Shown here: positions 11,122-23,299 of the stretch, one piece after another
Layout of the letters: each line of letters starts with the position of its first letter
Numbering within the stretch: position 1 is the first letter of the stretch
From: Sipunculus nudus
Taxonomy: Eukaryota; Annelida; Sipuncula; Golfingiida; Sipunculidae
Length of the DNA: 64,000 bases
Assembly: GCA_026874595.1 (NCBI GenBank)
Contig: CM049316.1
Coordinates: 57,295,676 to 57,359,675 of the forward strand
Direction of reading: 5' to 3'
Position numbers and translations under genes: made by a program
Notes under the pieces: model-generated
What the model was told of the DNA's origin: nothing
Databases searched by the model: none
What the model saw: the letters and a program-made list of their open reading frames with translations, nothing else

Positions 11122-13904
11122 TCTATGCATTCACTACAGAAGCGTAGTCCCACCCGCCTTCCCCGCTGATGCCGGTTCTCGAACTCACGATGTATGCTCT
11201 CTTAAGTCTTGTATGCTGTATACACTACAAACCAGAGTATAATGCAAAGTTCAGCATCAGACCTCAACATTCCATATATCTTGCCCCAAACATTACATTT
11301 TAGAGATAATATTTTACAAATTATTAACATGGATGCACCTTATCGCCATTCACGTTGCATGCTGAAAACAACTAAAATTTTAAATCATAAGTGTAAAGAA
11401 ATTTAAATATGAAATATTGATCCCATTTACAATTTGACTACATTATGCAGTTTCTGAGGAACAGAAAATCCTCATATGTTTTTGTGAAAATTTCCTATTA
11501 TGTCCTCCATATTGAAGGGGGTTACCCCCTCTCATACCCTCCCTCGTGTACTTTTAATTAAGATGGATCAACATTTAAAATAATATATATATATATAAAT
11601 ACAAACGAAATATCAGCGAACCCCCCCCCCCCCCCCCCCCCCCATTTTCTGGATCCGCACCTGATTACAGCCCTCTCCCCTCCCTCTATCCTTTCTCCGG
11701 CCCTGCAATACCATTCGGGTAATTATGATTCTTTCAAAGATCCCCCTTTTGAGCATTCTCCACATGAAAACTCCTTGTGCACATGCAATAGACCCTGTCC
11801 CCGCACGGAGGTTTTCTTTTGAGAAGGGATCACCAAGGGGGATTATTTCGGGCCGCTGACCGCGTATCTACGAAAACCCCAGATAGGGCCCCCGGAGTTA
11901 AACTCTGTCCGGCCATCACACCCTCTATGGCCGTTGTGTTACCGGGCCGAAGACAAAAAGAAAAGAGGCGCCCGCGGGGGAGCAATTATTAAAATGATTA
12001 ATATGCACGTTATACGCAAATCTTGCAAATAAAAGTGGGTGGAATCTATTCGGACAAACCCGGAGCATATGTTTGTCAAAAATCAGGGTAATCCGTACGT
12101 TGGTATCGGAGGAGATACGGAAAATTACAAAAAATCGCCTTAGATGTAGGTATGCTTTATCTATGACCAATGAGAAAACAAAAAATATACAGTACTTTTA
12201 CAGTGGCATAATGAACCAACGGTTATACTTGGAAAGGATAACGTCAGTCCATTAGCAAAACGAATTAGAATATTATTGTGTGGAGCCCCCCCCCCCCCTA
12301 CACACACACACACACACGCGCGCGTCTTTACGAGAGAAAAAAAAAGGGAAGGTAAGGCTTATGAAATAATATATTTATTTTTTAACGTTCAACAGATTGA
12401 CAGCTCCACACTTTAACTCATGTTATATCCTTCAAAATTCTCTATATATAATATACATAAACCAACGTGTCATGTGAAACTAGAGTGAAACTACACAGTT
12501 GTTGTAAATTAAAGAGTTCAAATATACTGACAGTGTGTCCTACAACTGTATGGCATAAATACAATGTATTTTAAAACAAAGAATATGGAGACCCTAAGAC
12601 TACATGAGCTAATTCCTGTGCAGTGGGTTTAGGCCGGTCATGTATATTTGTATGTGTTGCTGTAATGTAATCTAAGGGCCTTAAAGCTATCCAATCTATC
12701 CATGGATGCCATCCCATAGGACCTCCAGGAAAATAAAATATGTAGATGACATTCAGATTACAGGCTTTGGTAATATAAAATGTTAGCTTCTGTTACCAGT
12801 AAAGACTTTTGATCAATTTGATATATTCTATGTAAATCAGTCAGGGTACCGATGCCTGCATGGCTGGTATAAACTAGAGATCTTTGTGAAATGTCACCAT
12901 CAAGTTTAATTTTTTAGCCTCATGTCAAGTTAATGAAAACTTTTTATAAATTTATTTTTATATAGTATAATTAATGGCTTATGCTTGGAGACAGATAATA
13001 TTAAAAAGCCTGCCGAATTAAAATTTATCTACCGTTATCTATATTTTACACACACACACACACATATATATATATGCATGTAGCAAATTTTAAGAAAAAC
13101 TAAATCAGAGCACTGACTATGTATAAATTATATTTTGATATCTGCTTTTATAAATTGATACAGATCAATAAAAATCATGTTTCTAAAATTTGTTCATTTA
13201 CATGTTCCCGCATACAAAAATAACAACAGCCCACCTACTAGGAAAATATGGAAACCACACAATTACAATGGTTAATGGGTCACTCTTCTAGATGTATTCC
13301 TTGTATTATTGGTCAGCATAATCTCCGCCAAACTTGACCATGTTGGTCAATTTGTAAAGACCAGAAAAACATGGTATCGCAATGCTTGTTCAGTTCTGAT
13401 TTCGGAGAGGACATTATGGCTTCACTGCATTTAGGGGACAAAAAAAGGAGCTGAGATAGGATATTTTCTTTAGATGCAGTGCTGTTCCCTGGTGCAAGTG
13501 AGTGTACTACAAATATCTTGAAAGGCCCGTTATAGTCTGATAGAGGGCGTTGTAATCGGCCCTTTAATAAAACAATTAAAATATCTCGGATTTAGGTGAA
13601 AATATGGGAAATGCCCCTTAGGACACACGTTGCATTATTCCCGACAGTTCAGGACCCAAAACGAGACGTGGCCACCACCAAGAAGTTGCATGACAGAAGT
13701 CTCTTGTGACCACTGTCATTAACAATATAGGTAATTCAATTATTTCATCCTTAGATTCACGTGTACTGGCGAAGTTTGGTGCAATGGGTTTGATATAGTG
13801 ATGCAGCAACAAAACTTTTTTTTTCAAAGCTCAGCTAACTTTAAACTTGTCATCTGAGCTGGAGCAATCACCCTTTGTCCGTCGTCCTTCCGGCCGTTAA
13901 CAAG
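11122..13904. other. Intergenic with microsatellites, no gene
   Basis: It contains a (TA)n run at 11583-11597, a 23-base C run at 11621-11643, a C run plus (AC)n(GC)n at 12290-12325 and (CA)n(TA)n at 13049-13074. From 11,760 to 12,060 the sequence is richer in G+C, but no exon was recognised. Part of the AGCTCAGATGAC hairpin arm appears inverted near 13,848. Confidence 0.4.
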
Positions 13905-15095
13905 GCACAAATTGTAACCGTTAGACCTAAAAACATCTAACTGCACATGCATCCAGAGAGGTTCCAGCGAAATCCTCTTGGAAACCTAAAAATTGGTCAT
14001 GGTGGCCTATATTTTGCAAGCTAAGTGATGGAAACATGATGTTGAGCACCCTAGACAGACGGGGACATGTTTTATTAATTATTTTTTAATGTAACATTCA
14101 AGAAGGTATAGGGCAAATGTGCTTGGAAACGAAATTCTGCGAGCTATAAAAACATGATTTGAGCATCCTCAAACGTGTGTCAAATGGGCACATTTTTTTA
14201 TCCGTTAGGTCTAGCAACATCCTAACATCCTAATTCCAACGCAACATCCATGGAGTTTCTGGGCAAATCTCCTTGAAAACATGAAACCAGGTCATAATTC
14301 CCCTATATTCTGTATATGACTGGCCAAAAACCTGACTTTGAAAACCAAGACAGTCAGGCATGGGCACAATTTGTATCCGTTAGACCTACATATTTCTAAG
14401 TGTACATCCATGCATAAGGTATAGGCGAATCTACTTGAAAACCAGAAACTAGGTCATGATGATCTATATATCATGTCAGTTACAGGCCAAAGGCTTGATT
14501 TTTAGCACCTAGACAGTAGGTCACTGAAACCTGTATTGTGTGAGCCTTAGGGGAAAAAAACATGAATTTTAGCACCGTGAAAGTCAAATCATAACGGCTG
14601 GACCTAGAACCTTCTAACTTAAAATTCAAGGAGGTCCCGGGTCAACTCTAGCAACATTTTACCTAATGGAAAGGAAGGTCAGTGTAATATCTCCTTGGCG
14701 TCCGAAATGGGTCACTTTGACCTATATCCTGCAAGATCAATGAAAGAACATGATTTGAGCATCCTGTAAGTCAGATTTGCATAATTTGTTACAGTTGGGC
14801 TTAGAAACTTCTAATTGATTAAGGTATAGGGAGGTCCTTGTAAAAAATCATTGGAAAAATGAAATAACGTCACTGTGCCCTGTATTCCGCGAGCTATGTG
14901 AGAGAACATGACTTTAGCTCCTAATAAGTCAGACGGGTACAAAATGTAGCAGTTGGACCAAGAAACTTCCATCTTAGCATCCAGGGAGCTCCTGGTTAAA
15001 TCATAATGGAAACCCTAAATAATGCCACTGTAATCTATTTGCTAAGGACATCGGACAAAAACCATGATATTGAGCACTCTGGAATTAAGTCATTC
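13905..15095 (+). repeat. Diverged tandem array, about 155-285 bp units
   Basis: At least six diverged units are anchored by the phrase GTTAGACCTA..CTAAC: near 13,920, 14,203, 14,377, 14,598, 14,796 and 14,951. Each continues with words like ACATCCA.GGAGGT, GGCAAATCTCCTTGGAAACC, GGTCAT..CCTATAT, TGCAAGCTA and GAGCACCCT.AGACAG. The spacing varies with indels (283, 174, 221, 198 and 155 bp). No coding content. The intact LTR element is inserted into the last unit. Confidence 0.75.
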
Positions 15096-15099
15096 TACC

Positions 15100-16490
15100 T
15101 GTAACCACTTTACAGTGATCTACATGACAAAACTCGTGCTGCTGTGACCAGAACAGTTTATTGCTCTTATATATGATGTTCCACATACACAAAGGAAAGT
15201 AGTACATGTGTCTGTATCTTTATGTGGCTGGCACCTATTGAAAATACACAAAATATGGTAGCGGTAAGTCTCGGGCGAGCACAACTCATGAACACATAGA
15301 GTGCCAAATAGACATGATAAACATGAAAAGGTATTACGAAAAGGTATTACAAATAACCATAGTCACATGACCATAAAAAACACATGGTAATGTACAGTAA
15401 CATTATGACTCATATTATTAACCATAATATAGCTATAACAGACTGACTGTCCTACACTTACAGTTATACAGTACCAAAGTAATGCAGTGTCAGAGTACAT
15501 GTTTTAGTCCACACAAACATAACTCTTTTAGAGTAAACAGTATATGTTTAACAACTGTGATATTTGTTAAATAAACAATTAATACACACAAATATATAAT
15601 AAGTATAACAGTGTCTTACTGAGTGTTACTGAATGTTACTGAGTGCTCAAACTGCAGCATATTACACATAAACCAAATCTATATACCCTATACTGGTATC
15701 AAACAATTTCATGTTATACCTGCACACAGCCTATACAGCCGCCGGAAACTGCACATAAGGATCTACTGGACTGGAGTGTGACTCCTGAGCTGGCACCAAC
15801 ACCCTGGACCAAGTGCTGTCAAATGACATATGAGAGGACCAATTTACTATGATGCCTTACTCGTCCATATCCGAAATGTAAACCATCAATTCTCCAACAT
15901 TATTTAAACGCGACACCGACTCGGGTACATACCAATAAATGAACATCTCGGCGATAATCTGGAGACATTGAAATAACTACGCAGGAAATCCGAACATGCA
16001 ACTCTACCCTTGTATGGCGTTAATAAAAGTTATTATAACTAATTTATTAAACACCTACGCCATCACTCTATGCAAATAAATCAGTTAACATCATCATGAG
16101 AGAAGGTCAGTTGGCTACAAAACATCTCCTGTCGGGCATTAACAAACTACATGGCCATTTCATGCCAGTTTAAGAACGCTGCCGTAATCTTACAATCTCG
16201 TGCATATATGAGGTCTTTAACAACGTATTCCCATGAAAAAAGTATAAATGACATCTAATAAAATGAACTACGTACCCCATCTGGGTCGATCTTAGCTGTA
16301 ACAAGCACAACACAGGAAACAATTCCAATGTACACGAACAGGGCGCAAACCATGTGCCTTCTCGTGAATTGCGACTTAACACTTTCTCTTGCGCAGAACA
16401 TGATGCGCAGTCATTAAAAACTATTTTCGACCGACCGACGTCGACATCTACTGGCGGAGCGACAAACTAATCTCTTTGACGTCTGCCACA
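15100..16490 (-). repeat. 3' LTR of the intact gypsy element
   Basis: In element orientation it begins TGTGGCAGAC and ends GGTTACA, i.e. TG..CA termini. It is identical to the right-hand LTR except at 16385. The TATA motif and AATAAA lie close to its 3' end, so U3 makes up most of the LTR and R plus U5 are short. Open frames inside (for example 15643-15852) occur equally in the other LTR and show no domain. Confidence 0.97.
15157..15162 (-). terminator. AATAAA polyadenylation signal in the 3' LTR
   Basis: The plus-strand tttatt is AATAAA on the element strand. It lies 4 bases downstream of the TATA-like motif (15166-15175) and 57 bases before the LTR end. In the 3' LTR it would serve transcript processing; the same motif in the 5' LTR is 23357-23362. 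Confidence 0.6.
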
Positions 16491-16494
16491 TGCA

Positions 16495-16509
16495 CCCCTC
16501 CTTTTTCTC
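16495..16509 (-). other. Polypurine tract of the intact gypsy element
   Basis: On the element strand this is the 15-base run GAGAAAAAGGAGGGG, followed by TGCA and then the 3' LTR start TGTGG. Such a tract next to the 3' LTR primes plus-strand DNA synthesis during reverse transcription. The purity and position fit; the exact cleavage point is not visible. Confidence 0.8.
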
Positions 16510-16797
16510 AACTACATCCCATCTTGAGAAAGATAAAGAGGTTACAAATACCCTTAGTCCACACTTATGAAATGTGCTAGTTTCTATATATAAACCTTTA
16601 CAAAGAGGATCTGACGTCTAACGCCTAGCATCCTAACCTGGGTAACAAACTCTGAAAAGCTTAGTAGCTACTGAAAGCTAGACATAATTAACTCAAGTTA
16701 CAAAGTACCAAAACAAAATAGAGATATTGCATGTGAACATGCGCAACATACAAATAAAATGTACTTAATATCAATCTACACAAGCTTTACATCGTCA

Positions 16798-19700
16798 TTA
16801 CACCGTAGTCTCCTTATGGTTGTGTTCTATGTTAACATATTCTACTCTGGGATGTGCCAAAGATCTTGGTAGATGATGAACGTTACTATGCATCCCAGCT
16901 GTCGGTCTTGTAGTCCTTCGTACAGGTTCAATGTTCCTACGTACAACAGACGGATGTTCTATATGAGCTTGACCTCTGCCTGGAAGCCTAACTGGATCTC
17001 GATCCGACCTTCCTGGGGCAGGATTCTCAGTTATGAGCAATGTCCCATCCAGTTCCTCCTCATCCGAGACAGTATCAAGTATTCTCTCGTCAACATCTCT
17101 TCCCTGCCACTCCGGAAGAGTGATTGGTTGTTGCAGATCTCTCGGTTCTGGGCATATCCTCAGCTGGCACCGGTTAACCCACTTCACTGGTCCAAACCCG
17201 TCCGCAGGCTCAATCTTGTAAACATCTTGGTCTCCTCGCTGGTCGATTACCTTAAAGACCTTTGAGCCGTACGAGTCTTGGATCTTCGAACGTCCTTTCA
17301 TAAACTGTTGCAAATAAACCCTTGACCCTAAGGATAACGGAGCTTCCTTTGCTTTTCTGTTGTAAACTTGTTTCCTCGCAGCTGCTGCCTGCTGCAGTCT
17401 CTCTGTGACATGTCTATATGCCTCCTGTAACCTTTGCTGATGTATCACAACCCAGTCAATCTGACTTCTCACTAAATCATCACTCTCTAGGGTCAATCCT
17501 AAATGGAAATCCGCTGGAAGTTTAGGGTCCCTTCCAAACAATAGGTAAAAGGGAGAATATCCCGTGGAGCTGTGAGGTGTTGTGTTGTATACAAACACTA
17601 ACTCACTAAGGTGTTCTGTCCATCTTACCTTCTGGTGTGGAGGAAGTGTCCGCAGTAGGTCGTGCATAGTCCTATTGAAGCGTTCTACTTGGCCATTACC
17701 AGCCGGGTGGTACCTCGTGGTGTGTGACCGCTGAACCCCGTAAAGGCGACACAACTCCTGCACAACCTTCGCCTCAAATGATCTGCCCTGATCGGAGTGT
17801 AAACGCATACACGGCCCGTATCTGTAAAACCACTCCTTCACTAAACACTTGGCCACTGTGGTTGCACTCTGGTCCTTGGTTGGGATCGCCACAACCCACT
17901 TGGTGAAGGCATCAGTAAGGACGAGAACATTCTCACGGCCATCTCTGGACCTTTCAAGTAACGTAAAATCCATACAGACTAATTCTAAGGGTCGTGTTGC
18001 CAGGAGGGACCCCAGTGGTGTTCTAACCTTGCGATGCTTTGCAAGAATACACCTATCACAATTCTCGATCCAGTCTTTTATGAAAGTGGACATCTTCGGA
18101 AAGTAATATTTGGCCCGAACCATGGCCTCGGTGCGTTCAACGCCTTGATGACCATGTTGGTCGTGCATGGCGCGCAATACATCTGACTGAAGAGAAGCTG
18201 GAAGGACGATCTGCTTTATTTCTCCCAAAAGAGGGTCACGTACCCTACGATAGAGTATTCCGTCTTGTGTTCCTAGCCTGGACCACTGCCGAATCATCAG
18301 CTGCACTGGGATGGACTCTTGTTTCCTTACATGCAACTTTGGCTTCTGCCCCTTCAACCAGTAATCGAGGACTTTTCCGATATCTGGATCCCTCACCTGC
18401 ATCATGGCAACCGTTTCAGAGGACAACGAGGGTAAGCACGTTGCAACTTCCTCCTGAAACAACTCTCTTGGCTGGTCAACCTGTTCCCCTGACAAATCCA
18501 GAGCTGCAGAACACAACTCATGTGGCACACTCGTCATCTCCGCTATGTCACCTAGCGTCTGCTGCACTCCTTGTTCTATATCCCATGGGCGCTCCTCTTG
18601 CCTTGACAAGGCATCCGCGCTTGCGTTTCTCCTACCGGATCGGTACTGAATGTTAAAGTTGAATGCTGCTAAAGCGGCTGCCCACCTCTGCTCGACTGCT
18701 GGTAGTTTAGTTTTCGTAAGCAGGTAAGTTAGTGGGTTATTATCTGTCAGAACGGTAAATGTTCCGTACTGTAGGTACTCCCTGAACTTATCACAAATTG
18801 CCCACTTCAGAGCAATGAGCTCAAGGCGTTTTGAACTGTACTGTCCTGGATCACGCTCAGTTCCCCTCAACCCTCTACTAGCATACGCGATCACGCACTT
18901 CCTCCCGTCACGTTCCTGACTAAGCACAGCCCCTAAACCTTGTAATGAGGCATCCGTTTCTAACGTGAATGGTTGACCAAAATCAGGGTAGCTTAGCAGC
19001 GGAGGATGTGTCAATGCTGCCTTGAGTTTCTCAAATGCCTCTTGGTGTTCCAGGCCCCAGAGATCAATTATTCTCACAGACTTTGATCTCTGTCCCTTCT
19101 GCTTCTCCATGGCTTTGCTAACAAGCCGGTGTAGAGGTGCAGCCATCCGTGCAAACCCCTGAACAAACCGTCGGTAGTATGAACTGAAGCCAAGGAACCG
19201 GCGCAGCTCCTTTAGTGTTCTTGGTGTTGGCCAATCAACCACCGCTCGTAACTTATCTGGGTCAGTGGCAACCCCTTCAGGACTGACTATGTGCCCTAAG
19301 AACTTTACTTTCTTACAGAAGAAAGAACACTTTTCTCCCTTCAGTTTCAGTCCATGAGTACGCAATCGGTTAAACACTGTCTCTAACCTCTGGGTGTGCT
19401 CACTGATACTACTGCTAAACACAATTATATCGTCAAGATATACTAGCAGAATGTTGAACATGTCATCACGAAAAACACGCGACATCAGTCGTTGCCAAGT
19501 ACTTGGACTATTGCTGAGGCCAAACGGCATTCTCACAAACTCAAAGAGACCCATCGGAGTTGTGAACGCAGTCTTCGGTCTGTCTTCCGGCACTACCTCG
19601 ACCTGATGGTAGGCCGAAGCCAAGTCCAACGTACTAAAGTACTGTGCGTTACTCAGCGCGTCAAGCGACTCTTCAATTCTCGGCAGGGGAAATACGTCCC

Positions 19701-21900
19701 TCTTTACCTTGCGGTTCAACCTCCTATAGTCCACGCAAAGACGGATCTCACCTGATCGCTTTCGGACAATGACTACTGGAGACGCATATTCTGATGCGCT
19801 TTCAACTATAATCCCCTTTCTCAATAAATCCTTCAGATGTTCCCTCACACCATCTATCAGCTGGGGTGGAATCCTCCTATATGGTTCTTGGGTTGGAGTG
19901 TCATCAGTTGTTCGGATAGGATGCTGAATGGAAGGGGTGGCAGGAAGTAGTTCGCCTTCAGCCACAAAAACATCAGCATTCCTCCTCAGCATATCTTCCA
20001 CCTGCTCTCTCTCCTCTATAGTGCCTTCAAATCTTGAGAGGTCCACTGTGGGAAGTTGGGTTGATTTCTGTCCCGAGTCAGCGGGTACACTCACTCGCAG
20101 TTCATGCTTATCCATGACAACATCTATGTCAATACCCCTGTCAATTGGGTTCACCTTACAAACTGTACCAACTCGGAATTTCGGCTTAAGGACCACATCC
20201 GAACTCGAAAAATTCACAGCAGGTATCCGCAGCAGTCCCTCTCCTCCCTCGACTAGGGTTGGGGTTAACTGCAAGCCACCTTGCACTAGCTGCTGCAACG
20301 GCTCCACTAACACCGCTCCATCTACCTTAGGTACAGTAATCCTAACATCACGGATACTGTTCGATGGGACCAATACTTCTGAAAGCTCAGCCACCCGCAC
20401 AAACTTGGCAGTCATCTCTGCTGGAACAGAACAATTCTGGCTATCAATACAAACTGCTTCCCGGAAACTAGGTAGCTGTTTCAGAACATTGGTTCCGAGA
20501 AGTCCTGGAACTGCTTCTCGCTTCTCCTTAACCTCAGGGGTGTCCTTCATGACTAATATGCCGACATCTGCAAGCTCCACTCCCTCTATCTCTACTGGTA
20601 AGACAAGCAGACCTAAGTACGGGATATCAAGCCCATTAGCCGCGTTCAGCGTCAACCATCCATGTGTCTCTAGTAGGTGACCATCCAGGTGTTCCCTGTA
20701 GAACTTTTCTGAGACCGTCGAAACCTGGGACCCTGTGTCCACTAAACACTGTATCTCGAACCCACCTATCTTGGCACATGTGACTGGTCTTCCACCAATT
20801 GTCTTACGCATCAACTCCATCCTGGAATCAGAGCTATTCTCACCAACTACCTGCTGAGTGTCAATGTTAGGGCTGCCAGTCGACACAGCAGCAACTGGGA
20901 TTTCCTCCTCCTGAGTCGGAGTCTGGTTCCTCTTGGGACAATCCCTACGAATATGTCCATACTCTTGACAAGAGTAACACCTAACACCTCTAGCACCTGA
21001 ACTGTAGCCTCCAGTCCTGGGTAGTGGCTCACGCTTGCCCTGCAATACTTTCAGTAAGTCCTGGTTTTGACGAACTAGCGCTGCCTGCTGCTGCTGGCTC
21101 TTTTCCAGCATAGTCCTCAACGTTGCCTGCTCCTGCCGAAGTTGTTCCAGTTGTCCAGCTACTGCAGCCGACATACCAAATGATCGTGGTGTTTGTTCGG
21201 TGGTATCCGCTGAAACAACCTGAGTCGAGGCTTTACTCTGCACATCGTCATCCTCCGACCAAGCAATAGCTTCATGTCTGATCTCCTGGAAAGTTACATC
21301 AGGATTTCTCTTTATTTCTCTCTTTAAGTCTCTCCGTAGAACCTTGTCACGTATCTTTTCAACGAAACGGTCCCTCAGTGTATGATCTTTGTTCACAATG
21401 CAGCCTGGATCCTTCTTTAGGGCTCGCTCTGCCAGAGCTATGAGACCGTGGGAAAAGTCCCTCAGCGATTCCTTGCCACCCTGTTTGCGATTGTAAAATA
21501 AGTCGAGGATCTCTGACGCGCTCTTCTTTTCACCAAAAGCATCCTCCAGCAGCTCAAACATCTGATTCGGGTCACGAACCTCAGCATACCTGACCTCGTT
21601 CTTTGCCGCTCCCTCTAGGTAAGACATCAGAAAATCGGTCGCATCACGCCCTTCCAGCCCCTGGCTTCGGACTGCTCCTCGAGCCTCAAGGATCCAGTCA
21701 TCCAGCTTAGATGGATCTCCGCTGAAACTGGGCAGCTTCCTGTGGGCATAAACCACTCTCACAGCTGGGGGTGCTGCAGGAGGGGAAGCCTGGGCTCCCA
21801 CTGACACTCCCTGATCTAACCTGGCTTGTAGCTGCTCCAATCGACGTCTGAGGGCTTCAAGCTCCTCTCCCATATTTAAAATATCGTAACTATTTTGCAC
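16798..21900 (-). CDS. Gag-Pol polyprotein of the intact gypsy element
   Basis: The single frame of 1,700 codons encodes, in order: an N-terminal coiled coil (about 11-30); a capsid-like Gag region (about 50-235); a second coiled coil (248-290); a zinc knuckle CX2CX4HX4C (C308, C311, H316, C321); an aspartic protease with DTG at 388-390; reverse transcriptase (about 670-850) with MPFGLSNSP at 791 and YLDD at 821-824; RNase H with D983, E1027, D1053 and D1096; an integrase zinc region (H1246, H1251, C1281, C1284); integrase core D1311, D1370, E1406 (D-D-35-E); and a GPF/Y-like segment near 1569. All key catalytic residues are present. Gag and Pol share one frame with no stop or shift, so Pol would be made in a 1:1 fusion and separated by the protease. 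The start ATG at 21898-21900 is the first of the frame. No chromodomain was recognised; the tail (1600-1700) is basic and unassigned. Confidence 0.97.
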   Translation of the reverse strand: MQNSYDILNMGEELEALRRRLEQLQARLDQGVSVGAQASPPAAPPAVRVVYAHRKLPSFSGDPSKLDDWILEARGAVRSQGLEGRDATDFLMSYLEGAAKNEVRYAEVRDPNQMFELLEDAFGEKKSASEILDLFYNRKQGGKESLRDFSHGLIALAERALKKDPGCIVNKDHTLRDRFVEKIRDKVLRRDLKREIKRNPDVTFQEIRHEAIAWSEDDDVQSKASTQVVSADTTEQTPRSFGMSAAVAGQLEQLRQEQATLRTMLEKSQQQQAALVRQNQDLLKVLQGKREPLPRTGGYSSGARGVRCYSCQEYGHIRRDCPKRNQTPTQEEEIPVAAVSTGSPNIDTQQVVGENSSDSRMELMRKTIGGRPVTCAKIGGFEIQCLVDTGSQVSTVSEKFYREHLDGHLLETHGWLTLNAANGLDIPYLGLLVLPVEIEGVELADVGILVMKDTPEVKEKREAVPGLLGTNVLKQLPSFREAVCIDSQNCSVPAEMTAKFVRVAELSEVLVPSNSIRDVRITVPKVDGAVLVEPLQQLVQGGLQLTPTLVEGGEGLLRIPAVNFSSSDVVLKPKFRVGTVCKVNPIDRGIDIDVVMDKHELRVSVPADSGQKSTQLPTVDLSRFEGTIEEREQVEDMLRRNADVFVAEGELLPATPSIQHPIRTTDDTPTQEPYRRIPPQLIDGVREHLKDLLRKGIIVESASEYASPVVIVRKRSGEIRLCVDYRRLNRKVKRDVFPLPRIEESLDALSNAQYFSTLDLASAYHQVEVVPEDRPKTAFTTPMGLFEFVRMPFGLSNSPSTWQRLMSRVFRDDMFNILLVYLDDIIVFSSSISEHTQRLETVFNRLRTHGLKLKGEKCSFFCKKVKFLGHIVSPEGVATDPDKLRAVVDWPTPRTLKELRRFLGFSSYYRRFVQGFARMAAPLHRLVSKAMEKQKGQRSKSVRIIDLWGLEHQEAFEKLKAALTHPPLLSYPDFGQPFTLETDASLQGLGAVLSQERDGRKCVIAYASRGLRGTERDPGQYSSKRLELIALKWAICDKFREYLQYGTFTVLTDNNPLTYLLTKTKLPAVEQRWAAALAAFNFNIQYRSGRRNASADALSRQEERPWDIEQGVQQTLGDIAEMTSVPHELCSAALDLSGEQVDQPRELFQEEVATCLPSLSSETVAMMQVRDPDIGKVLDYWLKGQKPKLHVRKQESIPVQLMIRQWSRLGTQDGILYRRVRDPLLGEIKQIVLPASLQSDVLRAMHDQHGHQGVERTEAMVRAKYYFPKMSTFIKDWIENCDRCILAKHRKVRTPLGSLLATRPLELVCMDFTLLERSRDGRENVLVLTDAFTKWVVAIPTKDQSATTVAKCLVKEWFYRYGPCMRLHSDQGRSFEAKVVQELCRLYGVQRSHTTRYHPAGNGQVERFNRTMHDLLRTLPPHQKVRWTEHLSELVFVYNTTPHSSTGYSPFYLLFGRDPKLPADFHLGLTLESDDLVRSQIDWVVIHQQRLQEAYRHVTERLQQAAAARKQVYNRKAKEAPLSLGSRVYLQQFMKGRSKIQDSYGSKVFKVIDQRGDQDVYKIEPADGFGPVKWVNRCQLRICPEPRDLQQPITLPEWQGRDVDERILDTVSDEEELDGTLLITENPAPGRSDRDPVRLPGRGQAHIEHPSVVRRNIEPVRRTTRPTAGMHSNVHHLPRSLAHPRVEYVNIEHNHKETTV

Positions 21901-23275
21901 TGATTCAAATGATATGAATGTACAACCTCAAACCCCTTACTCCTCCCTTAATAGCCCAGGAGTAAAACTCACATTAAAATCAGAGGCTCTCTGTCCTTAC
22001 TAAACAGGTGTGATATACAAAGTGAAACGGTCAGATACTCAAGTTTGACTATGAGCCCATAGTGACTCTGGCAAAACAGCCTGAAACTACTGTGACATAT
22101 TAACAATTATCATTTGTATAAACAGTTACTCATGAACAGGACAAATAAAAATCTAGGAATTCCTGTGAAATACTCCCGGTCCATGCAAAGATAATGTACA
22201 TTCAACAAAACAGTTACAATCAACCTTCACAGTATCAATGTATGACCATATGTCTTCAATATATCAGAATGTTATTTCCACCTGATATTGTAAACATATC
22301 TGGTACAACATACCTGTAATGCTGTCTGGTATTGATGAACAGTCAATAAAGCTATAAACATCACGCATCCCTGGCTCTCCTATACTGCCAGCACAACTGA
22401 ACAATTTAAACTCTGACAACTTTTCACCACTCAACCTTGTTGTCAGCACACAACATTTGTATCAGTATCAAGCTAATCCATTTGACCATGTACCTTAGAC
22501 ATTATATCAAAGCATTTAACCATCGGAATCAAAATATATCATGTAGTGGGAACATTAATCAAGAAACTCTGATCCACTTAAAAATCAGCTTCGGCCAGTT
22601 ATCAAGGACCTGTACTGTATTGGCATAATACAATAACCCAAGGTTGCATCATGGGCATAAATCATGAACATAATGCTTCATCAGCTGTTATTCCAACAAC
22701 CACTTACCACGTGCATATCAGCATGCGAGTTGTGTTCTCTGCATGGAATAAAACATTTTATGCACTATAAGCATCAACATAAACTATATATGACTTCAGC
22801 ATCAAATAAGTACATTAAAGTCCAGATCTTAAACTCTGTTAAATGATCAATTCTCTCTTGATAAGACTCCAGTTACAGCATAAAATCAAAATGTCTCTGG
22901 TAGCACACAGTATTACCCACTGGCATCATCTCCCATTGTCCACATGTGTCAACATGGAAATAATCTTCTGCTAGTCACTTTTAAGAAGTCCTCACAGCCT
23001 TAAAAACAAAGTTTAAACAAAGGGTAGCTCTACATTAAATCAGTAATTACAACTGTGCACACAATCTGTAGGATAGGAAAAGCCACAAAATCCAGCAATC
23101 CACTGCAAAGTCCGGATCAGTCACTGCTGCTACGGGCCCAATCACCACTGGCAAGAATTCCACAAGTCCTGTGTCCACATCTCGCCCGTCATCTATCCTC
23201 TGCATACAGGTGTCTCTGTCAGACATCTCACAGCAGCAATCTCCCGCCAGCCACTCATCAGAACATCTCCACAGC
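21901..23275 (-). other. Long untranslated leader of the intact gypsy element
   Basis: About 1.4 kb separates the primer site from the Gag start. Only short frames occur on either strand and none has a domain. Such a leader would carry packaging and dimerisation signals, and ribosomes must bypass many upstream ATGs, so an internal entry or a spliced leader is possible. Both are inference. Confidence 0.6.
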
Positions 23276-23293
23276 ATCCCACCGCTGCCACCA
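23276..23293 (-). other. Primer-binding site, leucine tRNA
   Basis: On the element strand the 18 bases TGGTGGCAGCGGTGGGAT begin 6 bases after the 5' LTR end. They are complementary to the 3' end, including CCA, of an animal leucine tRNA of the AAG class as I recall it (..ATCCCACCGCTGCCA plus CCA). This site would prime minus-strand synthesis. Confidence 0.85.
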
Positions 23294-23299
23294 AATTCA

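Noticed and set aside
11621-11643. Long C runs (also 12,290, 38,821, 51,820 and 55,508) and G runs
   Set aside because: Could suggest G-quadruplexes, but single homopolymers are common here and their lengths may be assembly artefacts.
16170-16382. 70-codon frame in the LTR, repeated at 24370-24582
   Set aside because: Present in both LTRs, no domain; considered chance within U3.
16510-16797. Search for an env-like frame after pol
   Set aside because: Only about 290 bp separate the pol stop from the polypurine tract; no envelope coding capacity.
19928-20680. 250-codon plus-strand frame
   Set aside because: Lies antisense to gag-pol and is rich in Ser/Thr/Pro, as expected for the mirror of a coding strand.
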